DNA from: Flavobacteriales bacterium
GTDB lineage: Bacteria > Bacteroidota > Bacteroidia > Flavobacteriales > UA16
Assembly (NCBI GenBank): GCA_030831885.1
Contig: JAURKF010000216.1
Location: forward strand, 1 to 6,876
DNA length: 6,876 bases
Reading direction: 5' to 3'
Part shown: positions 1-6,873 of the stretch, piece after piece
How positions within the stretch are numbered: the stretch's first letter is position 1
Layout of the letters: every line of letters begins with the position of its first letter
Made by a program: the position numbers and the translations under genes
The notes under the pieces: model-generated
What the model saw: the letters and a program-made list of their open reading frames with translations, nothing else
What the model was told of the DNA's origin: nothing
Databases searched by the model: none

Positions 1-1
1 T

Positions 2-2110
2 ATAATTGATGAAAAGTTCTCTGATTTAAGTGTTTCCAGTATAATGGAAGATCAATCTGGATCTATTTGGTTTGGCACGATGGGCCAAGGGGTTTTTAAA
101 TATGATGGAAAAACATTTCAACATTACACTAAAAAAAATGGCTTGAGTCACGAAAATATATCCTGTGTCATTCAAGATAATTCTGGTACTATTTGGTTTG
201 CTACAGAGGGAGGGGGAGTCACAAGTTTCAATGAAAAGGGTTTTTCGCGCTTTAACTTGCAATATGGTAATGCCGGAAACATAGTGAATGCATTAATTCA
301 AGATCGATGGAGTAACATTTGGTTTGGAACGCTTCAAGGTCTATTTAGATATGATGGGCGTTACTTGACCAATTTTTCTGCATTGGATGGTTTGAGTAAC
401 GATGCGATTTTGTCCTTATGGGAAGATAGCACATCAACCGGAAGTGATCTTTGGATCGGCACGCGAATGGGCATTTGCAAAGTTCAAACTGAAAGAATAC
501 AGGAGAGACTGAAGAGTGGCGAAAATCACTGGCGATTATTAGATGGTGAGGTGTTGTTCAAGACATACGATACACGGGATGGTTTTTTAGGTATTGGGTG
601 CAACAGCGGTGCGATTCAACGCATGTCAGATGGTAAGTTGTGGGTTGGTGCAAATGACATGCTCACTGCCATTAATACTGAGCGTTTGTATCGAAATAAT
701 ATAGCACCAAGTATGTCATTAGTTGGGTTAGAGCTTTTCAACGAACATGTCAGTTGGAAGAGTGCATTTGCTAACCCGGATAGCTCCTTCGAACTAAGTA
801 ACGGGGTTCGCGTGAAAAACGTGAGTGTCGATAGCCTTTCGCGCTGGTACGGAGTGCCCCAGGGATTATCACTTGCATATGATAACAACAACGTCACGTT
901 TCGCTTTGTGGGCATTACCATGCACCAACCGAGTAAGGTAAAATACCGATACAAACTAAATGGTTTTGATAAGGATTGGAGCGCGCTTACGTCTTTAAAC
1001 ACTGCCCCTTATGGTAACTTGCCGGCAGGCACATATACGTTCATGGTTAAAGCCATGAATAGTGAAGGTGTGTGGAGCAAACCTATTTCATACACCTTTA
1101 CTATCCGCCCCCCTTGGTGGCTTACCTGGTGGGCGTTTGTTCTTTATTTAATAGTGATAGTTATTGCGGTAAGATCAATTGTGCGCTGGCGAGTGAGATT
1201 CTTAAAGGCACGTCAGAAAGAATTAGAGCAGAAAATCGATCGAGCAACAGTCGTTATCAGAAATCAAAAGAATGAAGTAGAGCGTCAGAAGGACGTTGCA
1301 GAAGAGCAAAGGCAACTTGCGGAACAACAGCGATTGCTCGTGCAAGAAAAGAACCGCGAAATGCTCGATAGTATTGAGTACGCCAAGCGTATCCAAACCG
1401 CCATTCTTCCGCCACCTCGCGTTGTAAAGTCTTTCCTCCAGGATTCCTTCATCCTTTATTTGCCTAAGGATATTGTGGCAGGCGACTTTTACTGGCTTGA
1501 AACAATCAATGATCATATATACTTTGCTGCCTGTGACTGCACCGGGCATGGTGTGCCGGGTGCGATGGTTAGCGTGGTCTGTAACAACGCGCTTGGGCGA
1601 GCTGTAAATGAGTTTGCGCTGAGATCTCCGGGAGCCATTTTCGACAAGGCACGCGAACTGGTTGTAGAAAATTTCGCCAAGAGTGACGACGATGTAAAGG
1701 ATGGAATGGACGCCTCTCTTTGTGTGTTGGATTTACCCAATATGAAAATGCATTGGGCCGGCGCAAACAACCCTCTTTGGATCTATCGCGCCGCCGAAAA
1801 TGTAATGCAAGAATTCAAGCCTAATAAGCAGCCTATCGGTAAAGGATACGATTTCGAGCCATTTACTACTCATGAAATTTTGCTTCACAAGGGAGATGTG
1901 ATTTACCTATTCACGGATGGGTATGCAGATCAGTTTGGAGGAGCGCATAATAAGAAATTCACACGGGCCAAATTCCGTGAATTACTGCTCGTTATCGCTA
2001 ACCTGCCTATGTCGGAGCAACGCGACAAACTTCTCAATTACCACAATCAATACCGAGGAAGTCAGGAGCAGGTCGATGACATCTGCGTAATAGGAGTGCG
2101 GGTTGGATGA
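2..2110 (+). CDS. Propeller/Y_Y_Y sensor with SpoIIE-type PP2C phosphatase, 5'-truncated
   Basis: Transmembrane signalling phosphatase. The frame is open to the window edge, and the residues before the first ATG (base 44) continue a propeller repeat, so the start lies upstream. Numbering from that ATG, beta-propeller repeats of the GxIWFGT type are seen near residues 6-12, 48-53, 91-96, 135-140 and 198-203. A Y_Y_Y domain follows at about 280-355 (YRYKLNGFDKDW, LPAGTYTF), then one membrane helix at about 358-378 and a charged Gln/Glu-rich coiled coil at about 383-450. The C-terminal SpoIIE/PP2C domain spans about 470-688. Its metal-binding motifs look intact: AGDFYW (D481), CDCTGHG (D498), LFTDGYADQ (D625) and QVDDICVIG (D678/D679). 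In this family the outer-face propeller senses a ligand and the cytoplasmic phosphatase usually dephosphorylates an anti-anti-sigma (STAS) protein; ligand and partner are not visible here. It converges on the response regulator gene. Confidence 0.93.
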   Translation: MIDEKFSDLSVSSIMEDQSGSIWFGTMGQGVFKYDGKTFQHYTKKNGLSHENISCVIQDNSGTIWFATEGGGVTSFNEKGFSRFNLQYGNAGNIVNALIQDRWSNIWFGTLQGLFRYDGRYLTNFSALDGLSNDAILSLWEDSTSTGSDLWIGTRMGICKVQTERIQERLKSGENHWRLLDGEVLFKTYDTRDGFLGIGCNSGAIQRMSDGKLWVGANDMLTAINTERLYRNNIAPSMSLVGLELFNEHVSWKSAFANPDSSFELSNGVRVKNVSVDSLSRWYGVPQGLSLAYDNNNVTFRFVGITMHQPSKVKYRYKLNGFDKDWSALTSLNTAPYGNLPAGTYTFMVKAMNSEGVWSKPISYTFTIRPPWWLTWWAFVLYLIVIVIAVRSIVRWRVRFLKARQKELEQKIDRATVVIRNQKNEVERQKDVAEEQRQLAEQQRLLVQEKNREMLDSIEYAKRIQTAILPPPRVVKSFLQDSFILYLPKDIVAGDFYWLETINDHIYFAACDCTGHGVPGAMVSVVCNNALGRAVNEFALRSPGAIFDKARELVVENFAKSDDDVKDGMDASLCVLDLPNMKMHWAGANNPLWIYRAAENVMQEFKPNKQPIGKGYDFEPFTTHEILLHKGDVIYLFTDGYADQFGGAHNKKFTRAKFRELLLVIANLPMSEQRDKLLNYHNQYRGSQEQVDDICVIGVRVG

Positions 2111-2120
2111 TGGTGAATAA

Positions 2121-2143
2121 TGACTAGTGACTAGTGTGATCAC
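2121..2143. repeat. Tandem heptamer TGACTAG x2 followed by palindrome GTGATCAC
   Basis: Two perfect head-to-tail copies of TGACTAG (2121-2127 and 2128-2134) are followed at 2136-2143 by the 8-base palindrome GTGATCAC. They occupy most of the 53-base gap between two convergent genes. No GC-rich stem with a T-tract is present, so a classical terminator is not supported. The structure is short and may be a remnant of a heptamer repeat or chance. Confidence 0.4.
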
Positions 2144-2163
2144 AGGACTATGCACTTGACATT

Positions 2164-2871
2164 TCAATTGCTCACTTCTAGCCTAAAACCTACCCCGTGC
2201 ACATTCACAATAGCAATGCGTTCGTCTTCACTCAGGTGCTTCCGAAGTTTCGTGATAAACACATCCATACTGCGCCCCACAAAGTAGCTGTCATCACCCC
2301 ATACCATATTGGCGATGATTTCTCGCTCAATAACCTGTCCTGTATGGGTCGCCAATATTTTCAGTAGATCTGCTTCTTTCTTGGTGAGCTTGATTCGTTT
2401 GTTGTCGATGGTCAACTCAAAGTTATTAGAGTTGAATACATAGTTGCCGATAGTATATGAACTCTTATCTCGAATATCTTCTTTGAATTTAGGATTTCGT
2501 TTGAGTATTGCCTTGATGCGAAGTATTAATTCTTCCGCGCTGAATGGCTTTGTTATATAGTCATCGGCGCCTATGCGCAACCCCTTGATTTTGTCTTCAG
2601 CCATTTCCCGTGCTGTAAGGAAAATAAGTGGTACTTCCTGGTTCACTTTTCTAATGTCTTCAGCCAAACTAAAGCCGTCTTTTTTAGGCATCATTACATC
2701 CAACAGGCATAAGTCGTAAGTCTCCTTGTTGAATTGCATAAGTCCTTCTTTGCCATCTTTGCATAGGTGCACACGGAACCCTTCCGACTTCAGGATGTCT
2801 TGTATTACGAAGCCTAGGTTCATATCGTCTTCCACCAATAATATTAATCCTGAATTTGATGTTGTTTCCAT
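2164..2871 (-). CDS. OmpR-family response regulator (RprY-like)
   Basis: DNA-binding response regulator of 235 residues, the normal length for the OmpR/PhoB family. The receiver domain (about 8-122) has the acidic pocket E14-D15-D16, phospho-acceptor D58 in LLDVMMPKKDG, switch T86 and invariant K108 in ITKPF, so it should be phosphorylated normally. A winged-helix Trans_reg_C domain follows at about 138-233, with the recognition-helix segment GRSMDVFITKLRKHL and the closing wing VNVHGVGFRL. That pattern is typical of RprY-type regulators in Bacteroidota. Its ATG overlaps the kinase stop codon by one base (TAATG), which implies cotranscription and translational coupling, with the kinase upstream as its cognate partner. 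Target genes cannot be read from the window; an effect on its own operon is possible but not shown. Confidence 0.95.
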   Translation of the reverse strand: METTSNSGLILLVEDDMNLGFVIQDILKSEGFRVHLCKDGKEGLMQFNKETYDLCLLDVMMPKKDGFSLAEDIRKVNQEVPLIFLTAREMAEDKIKGLRIGADDYITKPFSAEELILRIKAILKRNPKFKEDIRDKSSYTIGNYVFNSNNFELTIDNKRIKLTKKEADLLKILATHTGQVIEREIIANMVWGDDSYFVGRSMDVFITKLRKHLSEDERIAIVNVHGVGFRLEVSN

Positions 2872-4145
2872 TATGCAGTCGTTTTTAATTCAATAGTAAA
2901 CGTGCTTCCTTTCCCGGGTTCACTCTCTAGCTTGATTTTACCTCCATGTGCTTTGATTATGGTCTTTACATAGAAAAGTCCAAGCCCATAACCGCGCACT
3001 GAATGAAGGTTGCCCGTGGGCACGCGATAGAACTTCTCAAAAATCATTTTTTGATTCGCTTTGCTTATGCCAATGCCATTATCCCCTATATCGACGCGAA
3101 GCCAGCCTGCCGATGACGAAGTTTGAATGAGAATTCGAGGACTTTCCTCCGTGTATTTCACTGCATTATCTATGAGGTTATAGATCACATTGGTAATATG
3201 TACCAAATCGCCTTTAACATGATAACTCTGAGCATCGAGCCGAGTATCGAGCGTGCCTTTCTGCTCAAGAGTTTGCATACGGAAATTTTCAGCTGCAGTG
3301 ATAATAATGGAGTGCAAATCGATGGTTGAGTTTTGCAGGCCTACTTTCTTTGGACTAAGCGCAGCTATCTGCAGAACGCGTTCCACCTGATTTTTTAATC
3401 GATTGTTTTCGTTCTTAATGATTTGAAGATACTGCCGAATACGATCGGGCGAGGGGTTATCGAGTGAGCCTTGAATAGCGTCCGCCGATAAACCAATAGT
3501 CGAAATAGGCGTTTTCAGTTCGTGCGTCATATTGTTTACAAAGTCTGTGCGGATTTCCGATAGCCGTTTCTGCTGAAGAATTACATACACAGTGTAACTA
3601 AAGAAGATAATGATTAACAATATCACGATGCTCGAGTACATCCAAAAATCGAGTTGTAAAAGAATAAAAGCAGACTTATTGGGAAACACGACCCCGAAGT
3701 AGTGCCCATCAGGTTCAAAGTCTTTGAGCTTATGGATTTGCTTGGCCTGCTCACGCTCAATTCCGGGCCTGAAGGAAATTTTGCTACCGAAAACAATGGA
3801 GTCGGTGAAGCAATCGTATATGCCGTACTCGAAGTCCTCAAGCAAGTTGGAGCGCTGAAATTCAGCCTTTAGCAAACTCTCGAGCAGATAGGGTTGAGGC
3901 GTGTCATTGATATTTGCGACAAAATAGTTATTACCTACCTGCCGCACGGGTTCTGTTGCCGCCGAATCTTTATTCATCACGCGAATGGTTTGAACCACTT
4001 CACTGATGGCTACAAATGCGCGTCTATTGAATTGCTCTTCCTCCAGGGCATACGCCTTTTTAACCCAGAATACCTGTCCGGCAATGATAAGTCCCAACGA
4101 AATAATCGCTAGTGTAATTACTATAATGATGGTGCGTCTACTCAT
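2871..4145 (-). CDS. Membrane sensor histidine kinase (RprX-like)
   Basis: Sensor kinase of 424 residues that should phosphorylate the response regulator encoded directly downstream. Membrane helix 1 is at about 5-25 and helix 2 at about 168-190, enclosing a periplasmic sensor region of about 140 residues with no recognised domain. There is no obvious HAMP domain: helix 2 runs almost straight into the HisKA dimerisation helix, with H-box NNMTHELKTPI and phospho-acceptor H208. The HATPase domain (about 310-424) has an N-box NLIDNAVKYT (N323, N327), G1 box DNGIGI (D355), F box FEKFYRVP and G2 box GYGLGL, so the catalytic core looks complete. It is first in a two-gene operon and divergent from the DUF2459 gene across 240 bases. 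The start ATG directly precedes a short basic stretch and the first membrane helix, which supports it. RprX-like is a family-level likeness, not an orthology claim. Confidence 0.95.
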   Translation of the reverse strand: MSRRTIIIVITLAIISLGLIIAGQVFWVKKAYALEEEQFNRRAFVAISEVVQTIRVMNKDSAATEPVRQVGNNYFVANINDTPQPYLLESLLKAEFQRSNLLEDFEYGIYDCFTDSIVFGSKISFRPGIEREQAKQIHKLKDFEPDGHYFGVVFPNKSAFILLQLDFWMYSSIVILLIIIFFSYTVYVILQQKRLSEIRTDFVNNMTHELKTPISTIGLSADAIQGSLDNPSPDRIRQYLQIIKNENNRLKNQVERVLQIAALSPKKVGLQNSTIDLHSIIITAAENFRMQTLEQKGTLDTRLDAQSYHVKGDLVHITNVIYNLIDNAVKYTEESPRILIQTSSSAGWLRVDIGDNGIGISKANQKMIFEKFYRVPTGNLHSVRGYGLGLFYVKTIIKAHGGKIKLESEPGKGSTFTIELKTTA

Positions 4146-4152
4146 GGCAGTT

Positions 4153-4209
4153 GAATGCGGTGAAAATACTAGTTGGCTGCATTCGGCAGCAGGATTTATA
4201 TTTTAATAT
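4153..4209. repeat. Inverted repeats in the divergent intergenic region
   Basis: Just upstream of the histidine kinase start lies a compact GC-rich hairpin, GCTGC-ATTCG-GCAGC (4176-4190). An overlapping wider pair, GAATGC (4153-4158) and GCATTC (4179-4184), shares bases with it. Next to it is an AT-rich imperfect dyad with arms ATATT and AATAT (4198-4209). The position suits an operator or 5' UTR structure for the kinase operon, but arms of five to six bases are common by chance. No convincing TAnnTTTG promoter was found on either strand between 4146 and 4385, and nothing else recognisable lies there. Confidence 0.3.
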
Positions 4210-4385
4210 GATTTAATGTTTCAAATGCCTGTTCGAATTTCTGGATTGCGCGAAAGACATTTTGTGTATTCAATTTATTCATCTCGTTTCTGTGTATCAT
4301 TCGTATTTGTGATTGCTAAATTCTCACATATTACTGAAGCTCTTCAATAAATTCCCTTACTTTTCCATTTTGAAATTTGTTGAAA

Positions 4386-5111
4386 ATGGGAGCGTCGAAT
4401 TATACCTTCTTTTTGAAAGCAGGAAGCGCTTTTCTTAAAGTATTGCGATGGTTTGTTTTAATATTCGTGTATGGTTTGATTTGCTATGCTGTGTTTGCAA
4501 TTACAAGCGCTGCTATACCTGTTGACGGAGAGGAAAAAGGGTTGAACGAATCAATATATCCCGTCTATTTGCTTAAATCGGGGCCACACACCGATTTCCT
4601 GGTGCAAGTGCATAATGACGTTCACAGGTGGAGTGATGACTTTCCATATTCCAATAATGCAGTACCTGATACCTCACTACCTTGGTTGGCCATTGGTTGG
4701 GGCGACAAAAATTTCTATCTCAATACGCCGACTTGGGGCGATCTTACCTTTCGAACAGCGGTTTCGGCCGCCACCGGATTGGGCACAGCAGGTATTCATG
4801 CGTCTTACTACTTTGAAGTGCCCTCAGATCGTCCGATTGTTTCGTTGCAATTAACCCGAAACCAGTATGAGCGACTCTGCGCGTATATAAGCAAAACGCT
4901 CATAGCTGATGATAGCGGCAAGCGTGTGTTACTTTATCCACAAAAGCCTGGAGTCAATTTCAATCACGATAGATACTACGATGCACATGGAACTTACAGT
5001 ATGATTCACACGTGTAATACTTGGGTCAATAATGGCTTAAAGGCTTCAGGTCAACGGGCGTGCCTTTGGACCGGATTTGCCGAAGGTATATTCTATCAAT
5101 ATGAAAAATAG
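4386..5111 (+). CDS. DUF2459 (TIGR02117-like) membrane-anchored protein
   Basis: Protein of 241 residues with an N-terminal membrane helix (about 17-43) and a C-terminal domain probably on the periplasmic side. Recognisable DUF2459 signatures are GPHTDFLV (67-73, H68 and D70), GWGDKNFYLNTPTWGDL (104-120) and HTCNTWVNNGL (208-218, C210). The family, sometimes called urease-associated, has no established function; no urease gene is visible here. The early invariant His and late invariant Cys resemble the order in circularly permuted NlpC/P60 (papain-like) proteins, so a thiol hydrolase or acyltransferase role is possible, but this is inference. The ATG at 4386 was preferred over an in-frame TTG nine bases upstream because it gives a normal start and loses nothing conserved. 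The 3' end overlaps the next gene by 11 bases, suggesting joint expression. Confidence 0.82.
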   Translation: MGASNYTFFLKAGSAFLKVLRWFVLIFVYGLICYAVFAITSAAIPVDGEEKGLNESIYPVYLLKSGPHTDFLVQVHNDVHRWSDDFPYSNNAVPDTSLPWLAIGWGDKNFYLNTPTWGDLTFRTAVSAATGLGTAGIHASYYFEVPSDRPIVSLQLTRNQYERLCAYISKTLIADDSGKRVLLYPQKPGVNFNHDRYYDAHGTYSMIHTCNTWVNNGLKASGQRACLWTGFAEGIFYQYEK

Positions 5112-5919
5112 TACATTTATATTACTAATGGTTCTGCCTTTGCTGGCAGCTGCACAACAACGTTATCTGATATTTTCAAATGGGTACCGGGGTATTTCAC
5201 TCGACTCGGTGACAACTGAAAATTTGATCTATCAGTCATCGCCCGTTGGTGCTATGTCGCCTGATAGTTACTGGTTTGACATCGATGATACCATTATTAA
5301 CCGATTTAAACCGGCTGAGACATACTATATCGATGGCCATCATCCTGTATCTACCTCTACGCATCGTACACTAGGGAAGAGCTATTGGTCGTGGTTCGTT
5401 ACGCGCTTTGGGTGGATTGGCCGAAGCAATTGGGGATTCAATGATGAGCCTAACATAGAGGGCTTTCAAACACGAATCAACAACGGGATGCTCTGCGGTC
5501 AGCGTTTTTTGAAGGAACATATGGAACCAGGTGATACCATAGATATCGTATGTCATAGCATGGGCTATGCATATGCGCTAGGTTTTATGAAAGCCATCGA
5601 ATCGTCCGTAGTTTGGGGAAAAATTCTCATTATGGCACCGGAGAGTCCGGGAGTAATGGGGTACGACTGGAATCGTTTCGAGGAAGTTTGGCAGTATGGT
5701 AGCGACCGCTATGAAAAGCGGGCGCTGGTGACATGTCGTCAGGATGGTATTGCCCCGCAATGCGCTGTAGCAGGCATTGAACAACTTGCCCCAAAAAAAG
5801 GTGGGCGTTTGTTTATTCCAAAGGGCGCGCGCAAGGGATTCATTCGAAGCCATCACCTTAGCTACTGGGACTGGTTTTACTGGATTAAAAAAGGCGACCG
5901 AGGCTGGTTCGGACGTTAA
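5101..5919 (+). CDS. Secreted alpha/beta hydrolase (lipase/esterase-like)
   Basis: Predicted exported hydrolase of 272 residues. The ATG at 5101 yields a classic signal peptide (MKN, hydrophobic core to about residue 15, cleavage probably after AAA at 16-18); an in-frame TTG 24 bases upstream would only add residues ahead of it. The first strand and likely oxyanion loop is YLIFSNGYRG (22-31). The nucleophile elbow is CHSMG (151-155, S153), where the usual first Gly of GxSxG is Cys. D215 in CRQDGIAP is a good candidate acid and H251 or H252 in RSHHLSYW the catalytic His, in the right order for the fold. The middle (about 80-125) is rich in Trp, Phe and Gly and may form a cap. The start overlaps the end of the DUF2459 gene by 11 bases. 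Substrate is unknown; the family includes lipases, esterases and thioesterases. Confidence 0.82.
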   Translation: MKNSTFILLMVLPLLAAAQQRYLIFSNGYRGISLDSVTTENLIYQSSPVGAMSPDSYWFDIDDTIINRFKPAETYYIDGHHPVSTSTHRTLGKSYWSWFVTRFGWIGRSNWGFNDEPNIEGFQTRINNGMLCGQRFLKEHMEPGDTIDIVCHSMGYAYALGFMKAIESSVVWGKILIMAPESPGVMGYDWNRFEEVWQYGSDRYEKRALVTCRQDGIAPQCAVAGIEQLAPKKGGRLFIPKGARKGFIRSHHLSYWDWFYWIKKGDRGWFGR

Positions 5920-5974
5920 ATGGTCTTCTCCACTGAAATAAGCATATTGACCTCAAAAATCTATCTTGGCCAGC

Positions 5975-6571
5975 ATGAATGATTTCGCAAAATATTTCAA
6001 GGGAAGTTCCGCAGCTGAAACAGACGACTTGAAGAAGGCGCTGGGAAAGATAAAAGTACAGGCGGTGAAAAAAGGTCAATTGCTTCAGCAAAAGGGTGAT
6101 AATGATAAACATGCTTATTTCGTTCGACAAGGTCTGCTTCGAAGCTACACAATAGATGAGAAGGGCAAGGAGCACATCTACATGTTCGCGCCCGAAGGGT
6201 GGATAATGAGTGATATTCAGTCGGCAGCTTCTCAGACCCCGACGGTTTTATTTATCGATGCGCTGGAGGATTCGGAGATAGAGGTTATACCATCGAATTT
6301 ATTTGAAGAGCTAGTAAACACGCATATGGGCAGTCATCCCGATTTTGCACGAATAGAGCTTACCCGACTGCTACGCCGCATCGGTGTGCTGCAAAAGCGG
6401 GTGCTCATGCTCATGAGTGCCTCTGCGAAAGATCGCTATCAAGAGTTTATCGCCACATACCCAAGCCTTCAACAGCGTGTGTCGCAAAGATTGATAGCAT
6501 CGTATTTGGGAATTACACCTGAGGCTCTGAGTCGAATTCGCGTTGAACTTCTGAAAGCAGAGCGCAAATAG
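5975..6571 (+). CDS. Crp/Fnr-family transcriptional regulator
   Basis: Cytoplasmic DNA-binding regulator of 198 residues, a normal length for the short Bacteroidota branch of this family. Residues about 25-115 form a cyclic-nucleotide-binding-like beta-roll (KKGQLLQQKGDNDKHAYFV, then GLLRSYTIDEKGKEHI). A long dimerisation helix follows at about 120-148. The C-terminal HTH_Crp-type domain has recognition helices in SQRLIASYLGITPEALSRIR (170-189). The canonical cAMP phosphate-binding pattern (GE followed later by RxA) is absent; FAPEGWIMSD and QTPTVLFIDAL occupy that region, so the effector is probably not cAMP. There are no Fnr-style N-terminal cysteines. The ATG at 5975 was chosen over an in-frame TTG nine bases upstream because it matches typical family N-termini. 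It lies 55 bases after the hydrolase gene on the same strand, so read-through is possible. Confidence 0.92.
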   Translation: MNDFAKYFKGSSAAETDDLKKALGKIKVQAVKKGQLLQQKGDNDKHAYFVRQGLLRSYTIDEKGKEHIYMFAPEGWIMSDIQSAASQTPTVLFIDALEDSEIEVIPSNLFEELVNTHMGSHPDFARIELTRLLRRIGVLQKRVLMLMSASAKDRYQEFIATYPSLQQRVSQRLIASYLGITPEALSRIRVELLKAERK

Positions 6572-6582
6572 GTATGTTCGCC

Positions 6583-6615
6583 TTGGTTGGATAATGGCAC
6601 AAAAGGCTATATTTG
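6583..6615 (+). promoter_or_regulatory. Bacteroidota-type sigma-A promoter for the dehydratase gene
   Basis: TATATTTG at 6608-6615 is a perfect match to the Bacteroidota -7 consensus TAnnTTTG. Upstream are two TTGG copies (6583-6586 and 6587-6590), either of which can serve as the -33 element with a spacer of 17 to 21 bases. Transcription would begin at about 6620-6624, leaving a leader of roughly 16 to 20 bases before the ATG at 6640. This argues against the alternative TTG start at 6613, which falls inside the -7 element. Confidence 0.65.
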
Positions 6616-6639
6616 TCAACTGAAATTAACCACTGCACT

Positions 6640-6873
6640 ATGTGGAAAGAAGCCGATAATAAACTGGTTAGAGAGTTCCGATTTAAGGATTTTCAAGAGG
6701 CATTCACGTTTATGACACGTGTAGCCTTTATTAGCGAAAAGATGGGACATCATCCTGCCTGGTTCAACGTTTACAATTATGTTCGATTAGAACTGAGTAC
6801 GCACGATTCAGGCGATATTATTACCGATCGCGACCGCAGACTAGCATTGGCTATTGATGAGATACTGCAATAA
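6640..6873 (+). CDS. Pterin-4a-carbinolamine dehydratase (PCD/DCoH family)
   Basis: Small cytoplasmic enzyme of 77 residues that dehydrates 4a-hydroxytetrahydropterin, regenerating the pterin cofactor used by aromatic amino acid hydroxylases. The signature is clear: FRFKDFQEAFTFMTRVAF (13-30), then EKMGHHPAWFNVYNYV (33-48) with active-site H37 and H38, and LSTHDSGDIITDRDR (52-66) with the third active-site histidine H55. The end, LALAIDEILQ, fits the last helix. It begins at the tryptophan where longer family members have about 20 to 25 preceding residues, so it is the short form common in bacteria; the predicted promoter 25 bases upstream supports this start. No phenylalanine hydroxylase gene is in view, so its hydroxylase partner or other role (for example in molybdopterin metabolism) cannot be assigned. 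Confidence 0.93.
   Translation: MWKEADNKLVREFRFKDFQEAFTFMTRVAFISEKMGHHPAWFNVYNYVRLELSTHDSGDIITDRDRRLALAIDEILQ

Noticed and set aside
616..1002. Open frame of 128 codons on the minus strand inside the sensor-phosphatase gene
   Set aside because: It lies wholly opposite a well-supported coding region with recognisable Y_Y_Y sequence; its own translation shows no domain or plausible gene context.
1223..1549. Open frame of 108 codons on the minus strand opposite the coiled coil and early PP2C domain
   Set aside because: Shadow of the real gene; the translation is low-complexity and resembles no family.
4372..4379. GAAATTTG as a -7 promoter element for the DUF2459 gene
   Set aside because: It mismatches the first T of TAnnTTTG, has no -33 element at proper spacing, and lies only seven bases before the ATG.
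4146..4385. A small RNA, tRNA or riboswitch in the divergent gap
   Set aside because: No cloverleaf, conserved riboswitch core or Rho-independent terminator could be seen; only short AT-rich sequence and small dyads.
5578..5856. Open frame of 92 codons opposite the alpha/beta hydrolase
   Set aside because: Fully antisense to a gene with signal peptide and catalytic motifs; no independent support.
5962..5969. TATCTTGG as a -7 promoter element for the Crp/Fnr gene
   Set aside because: One mismatch to TAnnTTTG, no TTG at the right distance upstream, and the start codon is only six bases away.
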